In this document: positions 34,868 to 42,280 of the stretch, piece by piece
Layout of the letters: every line of letters starts with the position of its first letter
How positions within the stretch are numbered: the stretch's first letter is position 1
Notes under the pieces: generated by a model
Database searches by the model: none
What the model was told of the DNA's origin: nothing
Seen by the model: only the letters and a program-made list of their open reading frames with translations
Assembly: GCA_964369415.1 (NCBI GenBank)
Contig: CAYJFP010000009.1
Span: 13,410-77,409, forward strand
Length of the DNA: 64,000 bases
Source of the DNA: SIG603 sp964369415
Lineage (GTDB): Bacteria > Bacillota > Clostridia > Oscillospirales > Acutalibacteraceae
Reading direction: 5' to 3'
Position numbers and translations under genes: made by a program

Positions 34868-35962
34868 ATGTTAAAGCATGTAAGTTATTACAAACCAAAT
34901 TACGAAGAAGTATGCAAAAAGGCACTCAAGGCCTTTGAAGACGCCAACAAAGGGATAGGCGGCAACATGATGTTTTTAGTAGGCGTCATAGACGGCGAGG
35001 GCAAACCCGACCCTATCGACCTTACTACTTTTGGAGGATTTGAGGAAGAATCCGAAATCCATAGATTCATCGATTTAACCATTGCCAATTTAGAAAAATC
35101 ATGGGAAGCTGGAAGACTAGTCGAGGACGACAGCATTCCGAACATTACCATGAACATGGGAATAGGCGAATATTCGGCGTTTTTAGGCGGCGAAATCGAC
35201 TTTTCATCATACACAAGTTGGGGTCAACACATTTTAAGCGAGCTAGGCGATTATAAAAATCTACCGCCTTTCGGAGAAGCAAAGTGGTTCAAGCGCTACA
35301 TGTTTATGTTTGAAGAACTGCTTAAAAAAACCGCACACACAAAGGCACCTGTCGGAAGAGGAATGTTCTCACCCTTAGACCTTGCGATGGCACTTAGAGG
35401 AGAAGCACTTTACACCGATTTTTACGATGATGAAGACGGCGTTAAAGAACTGCTTGAATACTGCGCCGATGCGATTATTTTCTTCAACGAAGCCGTGGTC
35501 TCACTTGTTAGAAAGTACTTTGGCGATTCAGAATATGGCATGATGTATCTTGACGGCAAGGTAAATTTGTCGGATGATATTGCAACCAATATTTCTGCCG
35601 ACATGTATAGAGAATTTTGCATGAAGCCGACACAAAGGGTAATTGATTACTTCGGCTTAGGTTTTATGCACACACATTCTTGTGCGCCTTATCTGATTAA
35701 GCCGATTTGTGGCGAGATGAAAAACACGCCTTACATGTGGTTCGTAACCGACCCTAATGCGGTTAAGGCTATCGAAATCGTGCCTGAGCTTACAGAAGAA
35801 TCCAACTGCACCCACATGGCGATTGACGCTCAAAACTTTGAGGAATTTGAAAAAGCATACGAAGACATGAAAAAAGGAAACTATTCGGTTTGGCTACCTG
35901 CAAATAACATTAAAGAAGCTCAGGAATTAGTCTTAAAATACAATAATTTAAGAACGAAATAA
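34868..35962 (+). CDS. Uroporphyrinogen-decarboxylase-fold protein, copy 1 (methyltransferase-like)
   Basis: A 364-residue protein of the UroD/MtaA superfamily. It has GRGMFSPLDLAMALRG in the first half and HTHSCAPYLIKPI in the second, where H-x-C recalls the zinc site of corrinoid-dependent methyltransferases; a further Cys follows in ESNCTHM. True heme-pathway UroD is unlikely in this locus. MtaA-type proteins move methyl groups from methylated substrates to corrinoid or thiols, but no corrinoid protein is encoded nearby. It is co-directional with the GH13 gene 26 bp upstream and a second UroD-like gene 20 bp downstream. A methyl-sugar or other demethylation role is only an inference. Confidence 0.8.
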   Translation: MLKHVSYYKPNYEEVCKKALKAFEDANKGIGGNMMFLVGVIDGEGKPDPIDLTTFGGFEEESEIHRFIDLTIANLEKSWEAGRLVEDDSIPNITMNMGIGEYSAFLGGEIDFSSYTSWGQHILSELGDYKNLPPFGEAKWFKRYMFMFEELLKKTAHTKAPVGRGMFSPLDLAMALRGEALYTDFYDDEDGVKELLEYCADAIIFFNEAVVSLVRKYFGDSEYGMMYLDGKVNLSDDIATNISADMYREFCMKPTQRVIDYFGLGFMHTHSCAPYLIKPICGEMKNTPYMWFVTDPNAVKAIEIVPELTEESNCTHMAIDAQNFEEFEKAYEDMKKGNYSVWLPANNIKEAQELVLKYNNLRTK

Positions 35963-35982
35963 TAAAAGAAAGAGGGCTATAT

Positions 35983-37074
35983 ATGACTGTACGTGAAAGA
36001 ATATCCGATGCGATTAGAAATCCAAATGCAAAAACAACTTTTTCTCCAAACTTAGTTTACTACTGGGAACACCGTGACGACGATTACACAAGACGAGGCC
36101 TTGAAGGAATTGCCGATTATACAAATAATGTGTTAAAAGGCGAGGCACTTTTAAGAGGCTACAGACCTTGTGCAAAGTTCATTTACGATTTTCCTGTAGA
36201 AGAAGTTTACGACGAAAAAGAGCTGACAAAAACAGTCACATATAAAATGCCTGTCGGCGAGCTTGTAGCGGTCTACAAACATTCAGAAACTGCAAATTCT
36301 ACCTCTTTAGTAGGGCATCCAGTGCATGACGAAGAGGATTTGGACAAGCTAATTTATCTTTTAAACCATGTTAAGGTAGAATATAATGACGAAGTCGATA
36401 CATATACCGATGAACTCGGCGAAGACGCCTTTGTAGTCGGACTTATCGGCTTTGGCATGAAGACAGCCACTCAAAATATGATTGAATTTTGGTGTGGAAT
36501 CGAAAACTTTACCTATCTTTTAATGGATGAAGAAGATAAAGTTCACGAAGCAATTTCACTTATGAAAAAAATCAACATGGAAACAGTTGATTGCGCCGTT
36601 AAATCCAAGGCTGAATACTTTATCTCTTGGGAAGACAGCACAGAATTTTTGACAAGCCCAGAGTGGTACGAAAAATACATCGCCACCGAGCTTAACGAAT
36701 GGTGCGACGTGTTACACGCTCATAATAAGAAGTATATTTTGCACGCTTGCGGACATTTAAAAAGCTTGATTCCGATTATTGCTAAAACTAAAATTGACGC
36801 TATCGAGTCAATCACACCAGCACCTACTGGCAATGCCGATTTAAAGGTTGTAAACAAAGTTTTCCCAAAAAATATAGCAATTATCGGCGGTCTTGACCCC
36901 ATCGTACTAATGAAAGGCGATAAAGAAGAGATTAGAGAAAAAGTATTTGATTTAATCGAAACTTTTAAAGATAGACCTCTTCTTGTCTCCAACAGCGACT
37001 CTTTGCCACCTGAAGTAACCGAGGAAACTCTTAAATATGTTGCAGAATTGGTTAAGGAAGCGAACTCAAAATAA
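35983..37074 (+). CDS. Uroporphyrinogen-decarboxylase-fold protein, copy 2
   Basis: A 363-residue UroD-superfamily protein, distinct from copy 1. It contains FISWEDSTEFLTSPEWYEKY, YILHACGHLKSLIPII (H-x-C) and ESITPAPTGNADL, and ends with IIGGLDPIVL and LLVSNSDSLPPEV. In many corrinoid-type members a Cys occupies the SNSD position, so the third zinc ligand appears lost. It lies immediately after copy 1, suggesting that they act together or on successive substrates. A terminator follows at 37090, so the sulfatase group may be partly uncoupled. Confidence 0.8.
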   Translation: MTVRERISDAIRNPNAKTTFSPNLVYYWEHRDDDYTRRGLEGIADYTNNVLKGEALLRGYRPCAKFIYDFPVEEVYDEKELTKTVTYKMPVGELVAVYKHSETANSTSLVGHPVHDEEDLDKLIYLLNHVKVEYNDEVDTYTDELGEDAFVVGLIGFGMKTATQNMIEFWCGIENFTYLLMDEEDKVHEAISLMKKINMETVDCAVKSKAEYFISWEDSTEFLTSPEWYEKYIATELNEWCDVLHAHNKKYILHACGHLKSLIPIIAKTKIDAIESITPAPTGNADLKVVNKVFPKNIAIIGGLDPIVLMKGDKEEIREKVFDLIETFKDRPLLVSNSDSLPPEVTEETLKYVAELVKEANSK

Positions 37075-37088
37075 TTTTCACCCATAAG

Positions 37089-37116
37089 TCGGGACGGTTT
37101 ACCCGTCCCGTTTTTA
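37089..37116 (+). terminator. Terminator after the second UroD-like gene
   Basis: CGGGACGG (37090-37097), TTTA loop, CCCGTCCCG (37102-37110), TTTTT. Confidence 0.85.
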
Positions 37117-37152
37117 ATTTAGACAAACAATTTAAATCTAAGGAGCAAACTC

Positions 37153-38538
37153 ATGAAAAAACCTAATGTATTATTTATTATTTCAGACCAATGGTCGACA
37201 AAAATCGCCGACGGACTAGGCGGCAACAAGAACAATATCCAAACACCTTACCTCGATAAATTCGCGAGCGAGTCCACCGCTTTTACAAACGCATACTCAT
37301 CCTTTCCCCTATGCTGTCCCGCAAGAGCCAGCATGTTCACAGGACTCATGGCGCATGACAACGGCGTTTGTCACAATCAAGAGCTTTGGGGTCTCGTTTT
37401 AGGAGAAGGAGCTCTTCCAAGAAAAGACAATGTCGCCACTTTAGGCTCTACGCTTAAAGCAGCTGGATACGACACGGCATATTTTGGAAAAGAGCACGCC
37501 AGCGAATACGGATACGAGGGCATAGACGAAACCGGAAGCATGTTATACTCGGCCGGTGGATTTGTCAGCGAGGGCAGTGTTTTCGACTCAATTTTCACAA
37601 AAGATGCGATAGATTATCTAAGAAGAGACCATGAAAATCCATTTTACATGACTCTTTCCTTAATCAATCCGCATGATATTTGCAAGGCGTTTTTATGCGA
37701 AGGAAATATAAAAAATAGTTCAATTATGGACACTATCATCTTCTGCGAAGAAGACGGAAAACCATATTTGAGAAACAGCGAAAGAGGAGCTCTTCCAACC
37801 AACTTTGAAAATGCTTGCGAAATGGGAATTGCCGAGTACAAGGATGATGTCTACACCGCAATGGATTCTTACGACGAGAATCTTTGGAAAAGGTACATCT
37901 CAGCCTATAGCATTTTAGTCGAAAAAACCGACTGGTATATCGGACTTGTTTTAGAAGAGCTTGAAAGACAAGGCTTAAAGGACGACACCTTAGTCGTATT
38001 TACGACCGACCACGGCGAAATGCTAGGTGCCCATAAGCTGATTGCAAAAACATATATGTACGACGAATCCGCAAAAGTTCACATGATGGCAAGGCTCCCA
38101 AAAGTCATTAAAGAAGGCCAAATTAACCACACTTCTTTCGTGAATACTATCGACATCATGCCAACTATTTTGGATGTTTGCGGTGTAGAAATCCCCGATA
38201 CAGTCAAGGGTAAATCTTTCAAAAAAGAGTGCATGGGCGAAGACAGCGGTGAATTTAAAGAGACTTTTTCCGAAAATATGTACTGCAAAATGCTAAGATT
38301 TGGCGACTACAAATTTATCAGCAGTATGATTTACAAAGAACGTTTTGACATATTGTTTGACCTCAAAAACGACCCTGACGAAACCACAAATGTGTTTGAA
38401 AAAGACGGATATGAAGAAATTTCAAAGTACGCTAAAGAGAGAATGACGAAGTATCTAAAAGACGAAAATCTTGAAGATGTATATTTTGATTTTAATAAAA
38501 TATTCGAGGGCAAGACCAAAATCGGCTCTAACTGCTGA
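37153..38538 (+). CDS. Cytoplasmic type-I sulfatase (Cys-type, formylglycine)
   Basis: A 461-residue alkaline-phosphatase-superfamily sulfatase. It starts with KPNVLFIISDQWSTK (metal Asp). The activation site LCCPARASMFTG has C-x-P-x-R, so Cys is oxidised to formylglycine; in an anaerobe that needs an anSME radical-SAM maturase, which is not encoded in the window. FTTDHGEMLGAH supplies further metal ligands. There is no signal peptide, so it acts on imported sulfated sugars. RBS AAGGAG is present. Its association with esterase and deacetylase genes indicates a decorated glycan as substrate. Confidence 0.9.
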   Translation: MKKPNVLFIISDQWSTKIADGLGGNKNNIQTPYLDKFASESTAFTNAYSSFPLCCPARASMFTGLMAHDNGVCHNQELWGLVLGEGALPRKDNVATLGSTLKAAGYDTAYFGKEHASEYGYEGIDETGSMLYSAGGFVSEGSVFDSIFTKDAIDYLRRDHENPFYMTLSLINPHDICKAFLCEGNIKNSSIMDTIIFCEEDGKPYLRNSERGALPTNFENACEMGIAEYKDDVYTAMDSYDENLWKRYISAYSILVEKTDWYIGLVLEELERQGLKDDTLVVFTTDHGEMLGAHKLIAKTYMYDESAKVHMMARLPKVIKEGQINHTSFVNTIDIMPTILDVCGVEIPDTVKGKSFKKECMGEDSGEFKETFSENMYCKMLRFGDYKFISSMIYKERFDILFDLKNDPDETTNVFEKDGYEEISKYAKERMTKYLKDENLEDVYFDFNKIFEGKTKIGSNC

Positions 38539-38564
38539 TTATTTAAAGCTTAGGAGATGATAAC

Positions 38565-39503
38565 ATGGCAAAATTATCACAAGAACTGCAAAATTACATG
38601 GGCACAAATGTAAAACCTACCGATTTTGATGAGTACTGGGAAAAAGCCCTATCTCTACTTGAAAACCACAATCCAAAACTTGAAATTGTAAAAGCCGAGA
38701 CTCAGTTTAACAGCGCCACTTGTTATCACCTATATTTTATCGGTGTTGGCGGCTCTAAAATTCACGCAAAATATCTTGTTCCAAAACAAAACGCAAATGA
38801 TAAGGCGATTCTTCAATTCCACGGATACATGTACTATTCGGGTAGTTTTAGCGAAAAACTCAGCTATGTTTCAGAGGGCTATTCTGTTATCTCGATGGAC
38901 TGCCGTGGACAGGGCGGACCTTCTGAAGATTTAGGTTCTACAAAGGGAACTACAATTTTCGGACATGTAATCAAAGGTTTAAGCGGCGACAAGGAAGATT
39001 TGTACTATAAAAACGTGTTTTTGGACACCGCTCTTCTTTCTAAAATCGTCAAAAACTTCGACGGCATAAACGATATTTACACCATGGGTCTTTCACAAGG
39101 CGGTGCGCTTTCTTTGGTTTGTGCGGCTCTTTCGCCTTATGTAAGCAAAGTAGCAGTGCAAAATCCATTTCTCTCGGACTATAAGAAAATTTGGGAAATG
39201 GGCGCTTCGAGAGACAATTATAGACTAATAGACTACTTTAGACTCTTTGACCCATTTCACGAAACCGAGGATGAGGTTTTTAACAAGCTCGGCTACATAG
39301 ACGTCCACAATTTTGCCAACAAAATAAAGGCTAAAGTACTTTTCGGCACTGGAGAAAAGGACGACGTCTGCCCTATTTACACACAAATGGCTATATATAA
39401 CAATTTAACATGTGAAAAAAATTTACTTTTATACCCCGACTTTGCCCATGAGGACATGCCCATGTTCTGGGATAAAGCCTTGATATTTTTTAATGAAGAT
39501 TAA
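38565..39503 (+). CDS. CE7-like acetyl esterase (acetyl-xylan esterase / cephalosporin-C deacetylase family)
   Basis: A 312-residue alpha/beta hydrolase. The CE7 signature RGQGG occurs in MDCRGQGGPSEDLGS. The nucleophile elbow is MGLSQGGALSL (Ser), the Asp is in GTGEKDDVCP and the His in DFAHEDMP. It is cytoplasmic, without a signal. Such esterases remove acetyl groups from imported oligosaccharides. It sits 26 bp after the sulfatase and 17 bp before the NodB-type deacetylase. Confidence 0.88.
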   Translation: MAKLSQELQNYMGTNVKPTDFDEYWEKALSLLENHNPKLEIVKAETQFNSATCYHLYFIGVGGSKIHAKYLVPKQNANDKAILQFHGYMYYSGSFSEKLSYVSEGYSVISMDCRGQGGPSEDLGSTKGTTIFGHVIKGLSGDKEDLYYKNVFLDTALLSKIVKNFDGINDIYTMGLSQGGALSLVCAALSPYVSKVAVQNPFLSDYKKIWEMGASRDNYRLIDYFRLFDPFHETEDEVFNKLGYIDVHNFANKIKAKVLFGTGEKDDVCPIYTQMAIYNNLTCEKNLLLYPDFAHEDMPMFWDKALIFFNED

Positions 39504-39520
39504 GTGAAAGGACGAAAAAA

Positions 39521-40222
39521 ATGAGTATTACATATCCAAACGGAGCTAAAAAAGCCTTTACCGTAAGCTACGACGACGGAGTAGGACAGGATAAAAGGCT
39601 GGTCGAAATTTTAAATAAATATAAGATAAAAGGCACTTTTAACATAGGTTTTGGACTTTTAGACGAGAAAGACCACTGGGAAACAGAGGGCGTTATCGTG
39701 AAAAGGCTTAAATCAAGCGAGGTTAAAGACCTCTTTAAAGGGCACGAAGTCGCCTGCCACGGACTTACCCATCCACATATACCAAACTTAGAACACGAAG
39801 AAAAAGTAAGACAAATCGTAGAAGACAAGGAGTCACTCGAAAATCTCTTAGGCGAAAAAGTAGAGGGCATGTCCTATCCTTTTGGCGGTGTAGACGACGA
39901 GATGATAGAAATCATGAAAAATTGCGGCTTAAAATACGGCAGAGTCGTGCCGTCTACAAACGGCTTTGACTTACCAAAAGACTTTTTCAGATTACAGCCA
40001 ACTGCCCATCATAACGATGAGGAAATTTTTGATTTAATCGAAAATTACAAAAAACTTGATGAAAACGAGCTTTCGGTTTTTTATCTATGGGGGCATAGCT
40101 ATGAGTTTGACGTGGATGATAACTGGGAGCATATAGAAAAAATATGCAGTGAAATTCATGGTCAAGAGGACATTTGGTACTGCACAAACCTTGAGTTAAT
40201 TAAGTTTTTAGAAAGCTTATAA
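39521..40222 (+). CDS. NodB-type polysaccharide/oligosaccharide deacetylase
   Basis: A 233-residue protein with the CE4 motifs: VSYDDGVGQDKR (motif 1 Asp-Asp), ACHGLTHPH (motif 2, H-x3-H) and SYPFGGVDDE (motif 3, Arg replaced by Gly/Phe context), then WGHSYEF near the end. There is no signal peptide, so it should act on imported oligosaccharides or be related to cytoplasmic deacetylases. Together with the CE7 enzyme it points to an acetylated (N- or O-) glycan substrate. Confidence 0.85.
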   Translation: MSITYPNGAKKAFTVSYDDGVGQDKRLVEILNKYKIKGTFNIGFGLLDEKDHWETEGVIVKRLKSSEVKDLFKGHEVACHGLTHPHIPNLEHEEKVRQIVEDKESLENLLGEKVEGMSYPFGGVDDEMIEIMKNCGLKYGRVVPSTNGFDLPKDFFRLQPTAHHNDEEIFDLIENYKKLDENELSVFYLWGHSYEFDVDDNWEHIEKICSEIHGQEDIWYCTNLELIKFLESL

Positions 40223-40236
40223 CAGGAGATAACAAC

Positions 40237-41016
40237 ATGAAAAAATTAATCGACAGCCATGTTCACATCGGATATTTAGAGGGAATGGGCGGTCATGTGG
40301 ACATGACGAGGGAGAAAATACTCACTCATATGGAAAAATCGGGCACTACTCACTCTATAGTTTCCACGGGAATGTGTGCGGAGTTTTTTGACCCATCGGC
40401 AAAATATGTAAACATGGAGAAAAACCAACTAGAGCACAATCAGGACATGCTAAAAATCTTTGAAAATGACGGAAACATTAAATTTACGTTTTGGATTAGG
40501 CCTCATTCAGAGAAATTTTCAAACAAAGTCGCAGATTATATTTTAGCAAACAAAGAGAAAATAAGAGGACTTAAGGTGCACCCGTTTCACTCTGGGATAA
40601 GGGTTGACGACGACAGGCTGAGACCCTATATCGACTTTGCAAACAGTGAAAAACTGCCCGTAGAATTTCACACCGTGCTAGGTGAAGGAGTCAGCACTGA
40701 AGCAGTCGGCAAGCTTGCACTTGAGTGTAAGAACACAAACTTTATAGCCGTCCACATGGACATGATGTCAAATCACGAGGAGGCTATCGCTCCTATTGCA
40801 AAAATCGACAACCTTTTTGGTGACACGACTTGGGTAAAGTTTGAAAGATTTGAAGAAATCTACAAACTTCTCCCTAAGGAAAAAATTCTTTTCGGAACCG
40901 ATGCGCCAGTTAGCGACAGTATTTTGGACTTTTACGCCCCTTATTATTCTAATTACGATGAATACAAATGTATTTTTACAGATAATATTGAAAATGTATT
41001 TGGTAGAATAGATTAA
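40237..41016 (+). CDS. Amidohydrolase-2 family metal-dependent hydrolase
   Basis: A 259-residue TIM-barrel protein beginning MKKLIDSHVHIG (H-x-H). LKVHPFHSGI, PVEFHT, VHMDMM and LFGTDAPVSD complete the metal-ligand set of the amidohydrolase-2 (ACMS decarboxylase/uronate-lactonase-like) family. It may open a lactone or cleave a C-C or C-N bond of a sugar acid. RBS ACAGGAG is present. It is the last gene of the sulfatase group before a terminator. Confidence 0.82.
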   Translation: MKKLIDSHVHIGYLEGMGGHVDMTREKILTHMEKSGTTHSIVSTGMCAEFFDPSAKYVNMEKNQLEHNQDMLKIFENDGNIKFTFWIRPHSEKFSNKVADYILANKEKIRGLKVHPFHSGIRVDDDRLRPYIDFANSEKLPVEFHTVLGEGVSTEAVGKLALECKNTNFIAVHMDMMSNHEEAIAPIAKIDNLFGDTTWVKFERFEEIYKLLPKEKILFGTDAPVSDSILDFYAPYYSNYDEYKCIFTDNIENVFGRID

Positions 41017-41027
41017 TGTTTAATTAT

Positions 41028-41062
41028 AAAGCCATCTCACGAATTGTGTAATGGCTTTTTCT
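41028..41062 (+). terminator. Terminator after the amidohydrolase gene
   Basis: AAAGCCAT (41028-41035) and ATGGCTTT (41051-41058), with an inner CAC/GTG pair, followed by TTTC. Confidence 0.75.
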
Positions 41063-41091
41063 ACAATTAGTCTTAAAAGAAATCCGACTAC

Positions 41092-41120
41092 TTGATTTCA
41101 CTATTCCCGCATGATATAAT
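41092..41120 (+). promoter_or_regulatory. Promoter of the oxidoreductase gene at 41184
   Basis: TTGATT (41092-41097), 17-nt spacer, TATAAT (41115-41120). Confidence 0.65.
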
Positions 41121-41183
41121 TTCAGTGTCTATACTTGAACATAAACAAAAATATTTAAATCACTAATAGAACGGAGTATTAAT

Positions 41184-42152
41184 ATGAAAGTAGCAATTAT
41201 TGGAACATGGCATGTCCACACCGAAGAGTACACCGAATATGTTGTTAAAAGCGACAAGGCAGAGCTCTCTTGCGTATGGGACACGGACAAAGAAAGAGGA
41301 GGGGAATTTGCGAAGAAGTTTTCAGTTCCTTTTATCGAAAACTATGAAGATATTTTAAACGACGATTCTATCGACAGCGTAATCATTTGTACAGCGACTA
41401 ATGAGCACGAAGATGTCATCACAAAAGCGGCTAAGGCGAATAAAAATATTTTCACCGAGAAAGTATTGGCATTTACCATGGAAGAAGCTAATAAAATGGC
41501 AGATACAATTAGAAAATCCGGCAAAAAATTTACCATCTCCCTTCCGCACAAAACTTTCTCTAGAGTTATTGCCCTAAAAGAAATTGCCGATAGTGGCGAC
41601 CTTGGCGAAATCACCTACATGAGAGTGAGACGTGCACACGACGGGGCTTCAACTGGCTGGCTTCCACCACACTTTTTCGACAAAGAACAGTGCGGCGGTG
41701 GCGCAATGATGGACCTTGGCGCTCATCCTATGTATCTTCTTGATTGGTTCATGGGCAAGCCGATAAGCATTTCTTCTACATTCACAAAAGTTACAGGAAA
41801 AGAAGTCGAAGATAACGCAGTTTCTACTATGGAATTTAAAAACGGTGCTATTGGAGTATCAGAAACAGGTTTTGTCTCAAAAAGACATCCTCCGATGATT
41901 GAAATTAGTGGCACAAAAGGCTGGGCGATGTTAATCGGCGATAATCTAAGCTATGGTACTGATAAAACCGACAACGAAGCTGTTGTCGTAGACAATCTTC
42001 CTGAAGATTCTTTGCTTCCTACTTATCAGTGGATTGATGCGGTGGTGAACGACACCGAAGCTCCCTTTGGACTTGATGACGCATTAAATCTTACAAATTT
42101 AATGGAAGGTGCCTACATTTCATACGAAAAAGGAATTAAATATATTTACTAA
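41184..42152 (+). CDS. Gfo/Idh/MocA-family NAD(P)-dependent oxidoreductase
   Basis: A 322-residue protein with an N-terminal Rossmann fold (VAIIGTWHVH). NIFTEKVLAF keeps the Lys of the EKP motif but has Val for Pro. The C-terminal domain has DLGAHPMYLLDW with the usual catalytic His. Such enzymes oxidise or reduce sugar hydroxyls or sugar acids, so it probably finishes degradation of a sugar released by this locus. It has its own promoter and is bounded by terminators. RBS GAACGGAG is present. Confidence 0.87.
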   Translation: MKVAIIGTWHVHTEEYTEYVVKSDKAELSCVWDTDKERGGEFAKKFSVPFIENYEDILNDDSIDSVIICTATNEHEDVITKAAKANKNIFTEKVLAFTMEEANKMADTIRKSGKKFTISLPHKTFSRVIALKEIADSGDLGEITYMRVRRAHDGASTGWLPPHFFDKEQCGGGAMMDLGAHPMYLLDWFMGKPISISSTFTKVTGKEVEDNAVSTMEFKNGAIGVSETGFVSKRHPPMIEISGTKGWAMLIGDNLSYGTDKTDNEAVVVDNLPEDSLLPTYQWIDAVVNDTEAPFGLDDALNLTNLMEGAYISYEKGIKYIY

Positions 42153-42157
42153 TATTT

Positions 42158-42192
42158 TAGTGGCTGTGAATATTTACAGCCACTATTTTTTT
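42158..42192 (+). terminator. Terminator of the oxidoreductase gene
   Basis: TAGTGGCTGT (42158-42167) / ACAGCCACTA (42176-42185), followed by seven Ts. Confidence 0.88.
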
Positions 42193-42203
42193 GCAAAAAA
42201 ACA

Positions 42204-42239
42204 ACACCCTATCATAAATGATAGGGTGCGGCTTTTTTA
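42204..42239. terminator. Terminator of the 1364-aa surface gene
   Basis: CACCCTATCAT (42205-42215) / ATGATAGGGTG (42218-42228). On the minus strand the stem is followed by TTGTTTTTTTG; on the plus strand CGGCTTTTTT follows. Confidence 0.8.
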
Positions 42240-42280
42240 TATCATGACACTTAAACTCTAAATATTTTAGACGGTAAATC

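Noticed and set aside
34868..37074. Heme-biosynthetic uroporphyrinogen decarboxylase
   Set aside because: Two diverged copies in a sugar locus, with H-x-C motifs of methyltransferase relatives and no other heme genes.
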